This document shows, in pieces, positions 1 to 8,706 of a stretch of 64,000 nt of DNA; within the stretch, counting starts at the first letter, position 1; each line of letters starts with the position of its first letter. The DNA comes from Paulinella micropora. Lineage: Eukaryota; Cercozoa; Imbricatea; Euglyphida. The DNA lies in the NCBI GenBank assembly GCA_009731375.1, contig BJOX01000119.1:12832-76831 (forward strand), written 5' to 3'. A program made the translations under genes and the position numbers. The notes below the pieces were generated by a model, which worked only from the letters and a program-made list of their open reading frames with translations, made no database searches and was not told the origin of the DNA.

Positions 1-1980
1 AAAAGGGGAGACAATAAACCGGGACCAAAGACAGCTCCAAACTGGACGCTCAAAGTCACGTGTTTCGGATGTGATGCCAAAGGCCATACCATGAGATATT
101 GTCCGGTGATTTCGGAAAAGTTCCGCAAAGAAAGAAAATTTAAACGGAATCAAACGGAAGACAAAGACACGGAACAAGAAAAGAACGAACAAAAGAACAA
201 TTACAAAAACAAAAAGAAACCATTTCATAAGAAAAAGAAAGCACTCACTTTGATAACAACCGGCAACGACAAAAACGAAGACGAACAAAGTGACTCTGAT
301 ACAAACGTTGCTTTAATCCATATGGGGAACACTTATGATAAGAGCGATGATGATGAGGAAGAAAGAGAAAGAGATGACGAGCAACCAAGCTCACCTCATC
401 ACAAATCTACAAGTCCCCAAGCCCTTTTGAACGATACAAAGACTACACCTAGGGTAGGGAATAGACATAGTGAGAGTGGAGAAGGACGGGAAGTGCGGTT
501 AGTATCGGCCACGCTACGAGGTCCCTCCTCACTACGGGGAGAAGGCAAGGAAGAGCGGTTAGTATCCGCCACCCCACGATGTTCCCCAATCACCCCTAAC
601 CCTAACGAAACTCCTTTGAGGCTTGAGAGTTCTTACGGAGTCACGCCTGACACAAAATGTGCCGGAATAAACAGACGCAAAAAACCGTGTAATGTTTCCG
701 TTGAAAAATCAAAAGGAAAAGGAATATACGCAAATCACGCGAAACGATTATCTTATGCGAGGTACTGCGGATATCACGCCACACAAGACCCAGATTATCC
801 GGAGTTGGATTTGTCGGTAAGTCCCGTGTTGCGTCCCCCCAAATCTCCTTACTACCCAGACGAACGAGGTCTTAAAGCTGCGGCATTGGAAAAGTCTCAT
901 AAAATTACGCAAAGACTCGTTTTCGGGGAATTTGAAACTTTACGTGACACCAAAATTTCCACAAGTCCACAAGTCTCGCAAAATATTCCGCAACAACCAC
1001 GCAAACATAATCCATTTTCTAGTCAGCGGACCGGCCAGAGCAGAGAAGGGAGAGAAGAGAGTGGAGTGGATGAGGGAGAGCAACGACTTGGGCCCACTTC
1101 TGTCAACAAGTTTGGCAACCAAATAGGTCCCACCTCACAACAACTCCAAATCTCTAGTTCTAGACCAATCACAGCACGCCCACCAACACAGACAACAAAC
1201 ACGCAACCCATCAACCCTCCCGTCATAACCTTCAAAGATATAAATGAAATAGCTAAAACGTTGATGAATGAGTGCGTGAGGGGAATGAATGGAGAAGTGA
1301 TGCGTGTCGTGAGTGGCGAGCTAGAGAGAGATGACTTTTTGACTGACATAGTAAGAGCAATAGAAGGAGTGTACTTGGAGAGAGCAGTCAGACAGAGTCC
1401 CATCACTACACCTCCACAACTCACAGAAGAGGGACAAGGTGAGGGTAGAGGAGTCTCTGAGGGTGAACTAGAAACAGAGACAGAGACAGAAGGAGAGACA
1501 GAGCATGTACTGATACATGTGAGAAAAAGAGTGATGAAAAAGAGAGACATGACAGTACAGGATAGTGGAGCAAGCACAGACATATCATGCAGAGAAGACA
1601 GATTGACGGATGTCGATGAGATAGACCCGGTAGAACTACTGACAGGTAATGGAGAAAGGGAGTTGAGTAAGTCAGGAAGAGCTAGGCTGACTGTGATAGA
1701 TGGGAAAGGAAGGCCTAGAGCAGTAGAAAAGAAGATGTTACTCGACACTACCTTACCAGTTAGCATAGTCTCTACAGGACAGATGGACCACAGACACAAC
1801 AGATCAGTCATCCACCAAAACGGACAGTTAGTAATACTCAAACACCCCATCCACATTAACGAGAGTGACATATTAGTAAGGGGAAGATTAACTAAGAGTA
1901 TGATATATAGATGGGATGACGAATATGATGAACCATTGAAAGTCAACGAAAGATATGATCCTTTCGCAACAAGGGGGTAG
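1..1980 (+). CDS. copia Gag C-terminus and aspartic protease (5' partial)
   Basis: The frame is open from base 1. A retroviral-type zinc knuckle CX2CX4HX4C (CFGCDAKGHTMRYC) is encoded at 61-102 and would bind the element's RNA. A long charged, low-complexity linker follows. The protease motif DSGAST starts at 1561; DSGA is the catalytic aspartate motif of copia proteases, which release Gag and Pol products. The frame stops at TAG 1978-1980, next to a run of five G. The integrase frame overlaps this end by about 20 nt, so Gag-protease and integrase are one reading unit broken by a one-base shift. Programmed frameshifting cannot be excluded. Confidence 0.8.
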   Translation, partial: KRGDNKPGPKTAPNWTLKVTCFGCDAKGHTMRYCPVISEKFRKERKFKRNQTEDKDTEQEKNEQKNNYKNKKKPFHKKKKALTLITTGNDKNEDEQSDSDTNVALIHMGNTYDKSDDDEEERERDDEQPSSPHHKSTSPQALLNDTKTTPRVGNRHSESGEGREVRLVSATLRGPSSLRGEGKEERLVSATPRCSPITPNPNETPLRLESSYGVTPDTKCAGINRRKKPCNVSVEKSKGKGIYANHAKRLSYARYCGYHATQDPDYPELDLSVSPVLRPPKSPYYPDERGLKAAALEKSHKITQRLVFGEFETLRDTKISTSPQVSQNIPQQPRKHNPFSSQRTGQSREGREESGVDEGEQRLGPTSVNKFGNQIGPTSQQLQISSSRPITARPPTQTTNTQPINPPVITFKDINEIAKTLMNECVRGMNGEVMRVVSGELERDDFLTDIVRAIEGVYLERAVRQSPITTPPQLTEEGQGEGRGVSEGELETETETEGETEHVLIHVRKRVMKKRDMTVQDSGASTDISCREDRLTDVDEIDPVELLTGNGERELSKSGRARLTVIDGKGRPRAVEKKMLLDTTLPVSIVSTGQMDHRHNRSVIHQNGQLVILKHPIHINESDILVRGRLTKSMIYRWDDEYDEPLKVNERYDPFATRG

Positions 1981-3566
1981 AAGGGGAGGGAAGCCCCACA
2001 AATGAGAACAAAAACGAGACAAGTAAGCATGAAGTAAATAAGAGAGAGAAAGAATTACACGTAGATATAGTATTATATGAGTCTTACTCCAGAAAGTCAG
2101 ACAAACCTAGAAAGATAGGAATCAAGCTTTTTCACTATGCCTGTGGGCATTATGGGTTAACAAAGATGCGCCTATTGGCAAAAATTTTGAACATTAAGTT
2201 AGGTGGTGACGAGAGCGATGTGAGATTTTGCGAATCTTGCATGATAGGAAAGTCTAAACGTTTGCCACGTTTTGCAGTTAATACAATAGAAAGAGCCCAA
2301 AAGCCAGGTATAATTCTACACATAGACACATCAGGACCGTGGGCAACTAGATCAATAGGTGGTAAACGGTATAAATTTTCGGTCACCGACGACTACTCAC
2401 TGTTCATTCTTGACTTTTATTTAGCCCATAAGAATGAGTTTGTAGATTGCTTAAAACAAGCTGTAGCCTTTTATGAGAGACAGACAGGAAACAAAGTAAA
2501 GGAAATTCGCGCAGATCAAGAATTCCATATTCCGGAGGAAGTCATTAAGTGGTGGAAAAATATTCGCTTTATTTGGAAAACCTCCGCGACAAACGATAAA
2601 GACGGGAATCCTATTGCGGAAAAAGTGAATGATATTACGGCGTGGCCTGCACGAGCAATGAGATATCACGCTAAATTACCGCCGCAATTCTGGGCAGAAT
2701 TAGAACACGCAGCAACAACCATTCACAACATACTACCGGCAATTCACGGGGAACGCAAAGGAATTTCGCCTTATGAGCAGCTGTTAGGTAGAAAACCAAC
2801 ACTCTTTCATTTAAAACCAATAGGATGTATGGGTGTGTTACATATACCTAAGACTAAAGTGCGGAAGGGAGAGTACAGAGGGAAAAAGGTGATGCTAGTA
2901 GGATATGATCTATTTCGGGAACTATACCGCGTATGGGATGGTAAGAAGATAATTTCCGGAGTGAGAGATGTGAGATTTAATATTCACAAAATCGGTAAAC
3001 AAGCTCATCCTCCTAAACTAGTGTCGTGGGATAATGATGACTCTGAGGGGGAGAATGAGAATGAGAGCGAGCAACCACACACATCTCCACAAGCGTCACC
3101 ACCCCAATCACCACCCCAATCACCACCTCAATCACCTAAGTCACCGCACAACGTCAACAACGACCACCCAACAACACACTTTGATGAAGTTGAGGGGGAG
3201 ACAGAGAATGTTGATATCGATGCGAATGAGAATGAGCATGAAAATGAGCATGTGGAGAAGAATACATTGGATCACAAACATACACGCCTACACACAAGTC
3301 CAGAGCCACATTATCCACAACAATTACCCCCAGAGCACAAGATCAAGCCACAAGAGCATACAAATGAACAAGATCCAACAGATCCACTAAAAATACATGA
3401 AAGAAGAGCATACGAAGAAAAATCACCACCATCTAAGGGATTAACGTGGGAGCAGAGTCAGAGAGTAACGGAGAGTAACATAATCCCCGGTAAAAGGCAG
3501 CGCAAGGCAGTAGAGAGATCTACCCCCCAAGAGAGAAAAGAGAGAGGCTCAAGAGCTAATAGGTAA
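1959..3566 (+). CDS. copia integrase region of pol
   Basis: The frame opens after a TGA at 1956-1958 and first shows the integrase zinc-binding module: HX4H in HYACGH (about 2133-2150) and CX2C in CESC (about 2238). The catalytic core follows with the first Asp in HIDTSGPW, the second in IRADQEF, and Glu in NPIAEKVND, so a full DDE triad is visible. The C-terminal part (from about 3000) is Pro/Glu-rich low complexity, typical of the spacer between integrase and RT. It ends at TAA 3564-3566. The RT frame is open from 3514 and a run of six C lies at 3523-3528 in the overlap, so the break is probably a homopolymer indel. The first ATG is at 2166, but translation probably enters from the upstream frame. 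Confidence 0.85.
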   Translation, partial: SFRNKGVEGEGSPTNENKNETSKHEVNKREKELHVDIVLYESYSRKSDKPRKIGIKLFHYACGHYGLTKMRLLAKILNIKLGGDESDVRFCESCMIGKSKRLPRFAVNTIERAQKPGIILHIDTSGPWATRSIGGKRYKFSVTDDYSLFILDFYLAHKNEFVDCLKQAVAFYERQTGNKVKEIRADQEFHIPEEVIKWWKNIRFIWKTSATNDKDGNPIAEKVNDITAWPARAMRYHAKLPPQFWAELEHAATTIHNILPAIHGERKGISPYEQLLGRKPTLFHLKPIGCMGVLHIPKTKVRKGEYRGKKVMLVGYDLFRELYRVWDGKKIISGVRDVRFNIHKIGKQAHPPKLVSWDNDDSEGENENESEQPHTSPQASPPQSPPQSPPQSPKSPHNVNNDHPTTHFDEVEGETENVDIDANENEHENEHVEKNTLDHKHTRLHTSPEPHYPQQLPPEHKIKPQEHTNEQDPTDPLKIHERRAYEEKSPPSKGLTWEQSQRVTESNIIPGKRQRKAVERSTPQERKERGSRANR

Positions 3567-5460
3567 GGTAGTAAGAGTGCCCGCGCATGCATGGGGAGAT
3601 GGATGGGCGAAGAAAAAGTACGGTGAGGGATGGGAGAGAATAGTACGAGTAGGGGTAGTCAGCAGAGTGAGTGACCCCAGAGATAGACTCGTAGTAAGAG
3701 ACAGACCTCAGCCCACCCGCATAGTTAAGTTTGAGGACGAGGAAGAACGGATGTTGAATTCGGAAATCCTCAAATACTCCGTGAAAGATCCCGAATACCC
3801 GTTACAAAGTCCCGCTAATATGTTTTTATGCGATGACCGTATGGTGGCAGATGAGATTCGTGATTTTTATTTGTATGTAGATATCAGAGTACCCAAAGAT
3901 GTCATAGAGGAAGGTTTGACAGCTAAAGATGTTTTAGAGGGTATGAAAACAGAGCTAAAAGCTCTTCAATCCTTTAACACATACACATGGGTACCCCATA
4001 AGGAGGCAAGCAAGGCAGGAGTTAGTAAGATAGTTAGATTGACATGGGTTCACAAAGTAAAGTTAGATGAGAACGGGAAAAAGTTCATAAAGTCTCGTTT
4101 AGCTTTACGGGGAGATATGTTAGAACCCGGTGTTAGCTATAACCCAGATCAGCTCTTTGTTCCTTGCGCCGCGCACCATTCACTTTTATTTCTCGCCAAA
4201 CTAGCTGCCTGGCACAAACACAAACTATACGGCATAGATTTTAAAAATGCATACCTAAATGCTCGTATGAATGACCCTGTTTATGCATATGCGCCAGAGA
4301 GTGTAGACAGAGAAGGGCATGAGGGGATGATATGGCGTATAGATGGTGCTTTATATGGTGCACCACAGGCAGGAAGAAGATGGTATGAGATATTAGCACC
4401 CAAGTTAGAGGAGCTAGGTTTTAGGTTGCTAGATTCAGACTTATGTATGTTTGTAGAAAATGATAAAGCTTTGAGAGAGGCGATAGTAGGGATATTTCAT
4501 GTTGATGACTTGTTGTTCACCGCACCAAACAAACAAGCATATGAGCGTTTTGCGTCCGCATTAGAAAAACATTTCCCGCTCAAAAGACTCGGTATTGCCC
4601 GTGAATTCAAAGGAATAGAGATAGAGCAATCGAACGGGAAAATAATTTTGCATCAGCGAAAATATCAGCAGCAGATACTAAAAGAGGTAGGCTACGATTC
4701 TGCTAAACCCGTTAGTACTCCAGCGCAAGAATATTTTACGGAACCGATGTCGGAATCAGCTAGCTCGCGAAAATTTTCAATTCCTAGTCTAGTTGGTCGT
4801 TTGCTATTTCTCGCAAAGATGACAAGACCCGATATAGAACAAGCACTAAATTCGGCAAGTGTCATGCAAACTATCGATAAGGGAATAACTTATGCGATGT
4901 TAGGCAGAATCTTTCGTTATTTAGTTAACTCTTATCGAGGTTTAGCTTACCATGAGCCTAAGTCAGAGCAAGAAGGGCAAACCTATCCAAAACTTTCCAT
5001 GTGGCCCGACGCGGCTCACAAAGTTTGTAAGAAAACAGGGAAGTCCCGCACTGGATTCGTGATCCTATGGGGCAGCGATCCAGTTGCATGGTTATCAAAG
5101 CGACAGAGTCGCATCGCCCTGAGTTCCAATGATGCTGAAATATTTGCAGCAACTGAGTGCATTAGAGAGGGACTTGCACTAAAACACATTACACAAGAAC
5201 TAAACATAGCCCAAAAGAGCCCGATAGAATTATTCGAGGATAACTCTCAAACAGTCTTAGCGGCAGAGAGGGGTATGTCAGGTAATAGAACTAAACACTT
5301 ACCTTTAGAATTACACTTTATGCACCACCTACAGAGAGACGGTGAGATTAAGTTTGTAAAAGTAGGTACGAAGAAGCAGATAGGTGATGTAATGACAAAA
5401 TATTTACCGAAAGAACAATTCGAGTATTTACTTAACAAATTTACGGTAAAGCTCAAGTAA
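3514..5460 (+). CDS. copia reverse transcriptase and RNase H
   Basis: Copies element RNA into DNA and degrades the RNA strand. A short module before RT (GKVVRVPAHAWGDGW, about 3562-3606) is continuous with this frame; I do not recognise it. RT blocks are present: VRLTWVHKVKLDENG, the first catalytic Asp in GIDFKNAYLNA, and the second motif as FHVDDLL (HVDD for the usual YVDD). RNase H shows ALSSNDAEIFAATE, the DN of EDNSQTV, NRTKHLPLELHF and the terminal GDVMTKYLP block. Length and block order match intact copia pol C-termini. No stop interrupts the RT-RNase H part. Confidence 0.95.
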   Translation, partial: RDLPPKREKREAQELIGKVVRVPAHAWGDGWAKKKYGEGWERIVRVGVVSRVSDPRDRLVVRDRPQPTRIVKFEDEEERMLNSEILKYSVKDPEYPLQSPANMFLCDDRMVADEIRDFYLYVDIRVPKDVIEEGLTAKDVLEGMKTELKALQSFNTYTWVPHKEASKAGVSKIVRLTWVHKVKLDENGKKFIKSRLALRGDMLEPGVSYNPDQLFVPCAAHHSLLFLAKLAAWHKHKLYGIDFKNAYLNARMNDPVYAYAPESVDREGHEGMIWRIDGALYGAPQAGRRWYEILAPKLEELGFRLLDSDLCMFVENDKALREAIVGIFHVDDLLFTAPNKQAYERFASALEKHFPLKRLGIAREFKGIEIEQSNGKIILHQRKYQQQILKEVGYDSAKPVSTPAQEYFTEPMSESASSRKFSIPSLVGRLLFLAKMTRPDIEQALNSASVMQTIDKGITYAMLGRIFRYLVNSYRGLAYHEPKSEQEGQTYPKLSMWPDAAHKVCKKTGKSRTGFVILWGSDPVAWLSKRQSRIALSSNDAEIFAATECIREGLALKHITQELNIAQKSPIELFEDNSQTVLAAERGMSGNRTKHLPLELHFMHHLQRDGEIKFVKVGTKKQIGDVMTKYLPKEQFEYLLNKFTVKLK

Positions 5461-5891
5461 TTTCGGGATTTGCGTGTCCACTCACCTATATTTGCTTTGA
5501 GTGTTTTGTGCAGTTTGTTGCTTGTTGCAGCAGCTTTGTTTTGCGCAGGGGTCAAGAGCCGTCGAGCCGAGGCTGGGTAGCCGACTGCCACGCGAGGCCG
5601 GCAGCCGCGAGGCTTTCCCTGGCTAACTTAGCAATTTAAATTCTTTCTATCATTCTTTCTGTCCTAGAATAGGAAATCTAAATTTTTTTTTTTTTGCTAC
5701 CCTCTACGGGAAGCGCTTGCAAATTTTTGAACACATACATACTTCATACATGTTACTGCATGACTACACATATATACATACATAGAGGATGTGATGTAAA
5801 TGGGAGTTGATATTTAACCTTCGGGTAACCCATAACTGATCCTCAACACTATTTTTTCATATTTACACACTAATATAGCCTATGACTTGCG

Positions 5892-5904
5892 ACTAAGGGG
5901 GAGC
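5892..5904 (+). other. putative polypurine tract
   Basis: ACTAAGGGGGAGC lies just before TGTAATG. A purine tract immediately 5' of a TG-starting LTR primes plus-strand synthesis in LTR elements. It lies about 430 bp after the pol stop, so the element has a long 3' untranslated part. Confidence 0.5.
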
Positions 5905-5906
5905 GT

Positions 5907-6310
5907 TGTAATGTACTATTAATACCCGTTACTCCACCTAGTCAATTTACCGGTAATTTGGATAGTCTTAGTCATAGGCAAGTTCATAGGCCGGACAGTT
6001 ATTAATACCTTTATTACTGACAAGGACACTTTCTAGAGTATTCGCGAATCATAGTCTGGAATGCCTAGAATCAAATGAGTATTACCATTCTGTAAAGGTC
6101 ATAACATCATAAATTTGTGTGACCCAAAGTCATTAAAAGTCTTTTCTTCGGTTATTCTTTACCCTTAGCGGGGTAGCTTCCCTAAACTCTGCGTTTGAGT
6201 GATAGATTACTTTGGGGCAAGACCCACAACACCAACCATAGACCCATCTCCCAATCACCCCCGTTTTCCTACACCTTGCCCTCTTGCTGCTAGTTCTTAG
6301 CGACCACACT
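5907..6310 (+). repeat. probable 3' LTR, end undefined
   Basis: Starts TGTAATGTAC directly after the purine tract, as LTRs start with TG. The matching 5' LTR is outside the window, so the length and the terminal CA cannot be verified. No ORF is present. Confidence 0.4.
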
Positions 6311-6729
6311 GAGTTAAACAAAAAAATCTTCTCATCCTATACCACTTGTTTCGAATGTGTATTTGTGCCAACCTCAGGTCTCGCCAAGCGTTGCCTGCTG
6401 AGTTCTCGACATCTCGTGAACGGACGCCGCCACTTTTTCCCCACCAGGAAAAAGTGGCAAAAAAGCTCAGTTTGAGAAAAGCTCAGCTTGAGAATGTCTT
6501 GTGTCCCGGCCGAATCAATAATTCCGTCAGATTACCTTTCTTGAAAAAAAAAGGGCTGCGATGAATACAGTAGTACCGTACCAGTCCCAAATGGGCCGAA
6601 GAGCGGTGGAGAAAGTGTAGAAGAGTGATTAAGCAAAAAGCTGTCTGCCACCACAAATTAATGCACGCAACAAGATGTTCCTGCAACCAACATCTTTCAG
6701 AGGCAGGACTTGTGCCAAGTGTTGTGTAG

Positions 6730-7238
6730 TTTGTGCCACCGTACCCGTTGGTAGTTTTCGGAAAGTATTTGTGCCACACAAGAGGCAGATTGCGCACTGG
6801 CTCGATAAATGCGTTCCGGGATCCGCAAAGCTGTGGTGACAGTCTGGGGGTGCAATGTTCCACCACATTTCCCAAAATATGGGTGGCGCAACTTTCTGCC
6901 TTCGCGTTGTGCCGCCGTACCCGTTGATAGTAGTTTCCAGAAAAATACATATGCCACACCAGGGGAGATTTCACATTCTGTTCGACAAAAATCTTTTCAC
7001 AATATTGTGGGGGTGCAACTTTCCAACACTTTTTCCAAAGCTGTGGGTGGCCCAACTTTCCGCCTTCACGTTAAGCCAAACTACCGGTTGATAGTATTCA
7101 TGTTACGACTCAGAAAAGTATTTGCGCCACATCAGAAGAGATTACACATTCTGTTTGACAAAAAATCTTTTCACGAAACTGTGGTGCCGCAAATTTTCCA
7201 ACACTTTTCCCAAAACTATGGGTAGCTCGCCTTTATGC
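6730..7238 (+). repeat. three diverged tandem units of about 165-178 bp
   Basis: Units begin near 6730, 6909 and 7075. Each has, in order, a CCGTACCCGTTG-like block, a (T/C)GCCACA block, a ttcacattctgtt-like block (units 2 and 3), and GTGGGTGGCGCAAC-like ends. No continuous ORF runs through them. The 420 bases to the left (6310-6730) show nothing I can name. Confidence 0.6.
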
Positions 7239-7324
7239 ACGCAAGTATATGCAGTGACCATATTGACCCAAGGTTGATTATTGCGAAGCCTCAAGTTGTT
7301 TCAAATGGTAGACGGGCTCTTTCA

Positions 7325-7517
7325 TCCTTATATATACATATACATACATACATACATATATATATATGTATATAAGTATATATGGATATATGTATATATA
7401 TATATATATATTATATATGTATATATATTTCTTAATGCATACGTTATATACGCGCAAATTTATCAGGATGAACGAGTCCAAAACATGTTACTCATGCTGT
7501 TGCTGTTGTTATTGCTT

Positions 7518-7555
<38 letters not shown>

Positions 7556-7680
7556 GATGTTATTGTTGATGTTGTTGTTGTTGTTGTTGTTGTTGTTTGT
7601 TTGTTTGTTTGTTTGTTTGTTTGTTGTTGTTGGTGCTGTTGTTGTTGTTGTTGTTGTTGTTGATGATGATGATGATGTAG
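7325..7680 (+). repeat. AT-rich and (TTG)n/(TTTG)n microsatellites
   Basis: TATA/ATAC repeats at 7325-7430, then TTG repeats with a TTTG block (about 7595-7625) and a short GAT run ending at 7677. They lie immediately 5' of the BTB gene. Confidence 0.95.
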
Positions 7681-7718
7681 AAACTGAAAACACTTCTTTT
7701 TGCTGTTCAGAATCACTG

Positions 7719-8566
7719 ATGCAGGCGGAACCACCTGAAACAAAAAAGGCAAAGCAGAAACCAAGACGTTCGGGCAAGGGCGCCCTGTTTATTCCACCTT
7801 CACAAGTCAAGCCGGATGTTTATGTACAATGCCAGGACAAGTTGCAACTCAAGTGCCATTTACAATTTTTGACGTTGCATTCCAAGGTCCGAGTTGATCT
7901 GATATTGTCGGTAACAAGCACGACAAGAAAACCCCAAGGCTAAGGAATATCGAGCAGACTTACTCTTGCGTCACTAGGACTACAATATTATATTATTTCC
8001 GTCGAACATCAATCCTAATAGTATGCGCACTTCATATTATAAATCAATGCTCGTCATTGCCTGTGTTCCTAGGTATTCAGAGCGGCGCTGGAGTCCAGCC
8101 AGCCACCATATAATCTCGCGGTCGATTTTCCTGCAAAAGACTTTTCTATTTTCCTCAGAGCTGTATACAACGTTTATATTCAAATTCCTGTGAATTTTTC
8201 AAACTCTGAGCTGGTCACTCTTTATGAGATATCTCACCAATATGAATGTAAGGCCATCGAAGCGGCGTGTGTCGCTGAATTTGAATCCCAGGTAGAGGCT
8301 GGATGCCTATCTACCCTTGAAATGATCCAAGTCGCGAGACTTGCTGACATTTTTAACAAAGTTTCACTCAAGAAAGCATGTCTTGGCTCTTTGGCACTTA
8401 AAAGCGATGATGTAAAACATCTCAAGACCGTATTGGGGCGGACCCTAACCTTGAGTTGCTATCAGAGATCTTTGCAAGTTCTTTGGCTCGCTTCGAACGC
8501 ATGGCTACGATTAGCCCTTCGCGCTTCGAACAGTTCAGCAAGTTGTTGATCGGGTGCAGTGTATAA
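7719..8566 (+). CDS. BTB/POZ-domain protein, two exons, apparent frameshift
   Basis: Exon 1 (7719-7886) begins MQAEPP, has a basic KKAKQKPRRSGKG stretch, then the BTB start: DVYVQCQDKLQLKCH resembles the family pattern DVxLxVxxxxFxxHKxxL. The donor is AAG/GTCCGA. The acceptor TTCCTAG gives exon 2 from 8073 in phase 0, starting VFRAALESSQPPY, the usual VF(R/K)xxL block after LxxxS. The rest is the helical end of the BTB fold and a following helical region (YEISHQYECKAIEAACVAEF). At TTGGGGCGG (8433-8441) the frame seems to lose one base. The -1 frame continues in matching style (SEIFASSLARFERM) to TAA 8564-8566, while the unshifted frame gives unrelated residues to 8549. BTB proteins usually dimerise or adapt substrates to cullin-3 ligases. 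An upstream exon is possible, since TGCTGTTCAG at 7701-7710 looks like an acceptor. This may be a pseudogene or a sequencing error. Confidence 0.75.
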
Positions 8567-8577
8567 GCTTCATATAA

Positions 8578-8706
8578 AGGCAGCGCAAAAAATACCCGGG
8601 TGAGATTACTGGAATCAACGATGATCTTACGTGCTGCGTCAAGTTCGACGATAACGGTTTTGATGATCGCGTAAGGGTCAAAGGCATGGATATAATAACA
8701 GATTGA
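8578..8706 (+). pseudogene. Tudor/agenet-like domain fragment
   Basis: The frame after TAA 8575-8577 reads RQRKKYPGEITGINDD and then VKFDDNGFDDRV before TGA 8704-8706. The pattern YPGxIxxxNxDxTxxVxFDDxxxxxRV is that of Tudor-like modules (basic lead, PG turn, N-D-x-T strand, xxDD strand). It has no visible start and a stop at each end. It is either an exon fragment of a decayed gene or a piece of the BTB gene's 3' part. Confidence 0.45.

Larger units (their letters stand above)
1..6310 (+). mobile_element. Ty1/copia LTR retrotransposon, 5' end outside window
   Basis: Gene order is that of copia elements: Gag zinc knuckle, aspartic protease, integrase, reverse transcriptase, RNase H, then a purine tract and a probable 3' LTR. 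The 5' LTR and the start of Gag lie left of base 1. The pol reading frame changes twice, at about 1959-1977 and 3514-3566. The right boundary is uncertain because there is no 5' LTR to compare with; 6310 is only an approximate limit. Confidence 0.85.
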
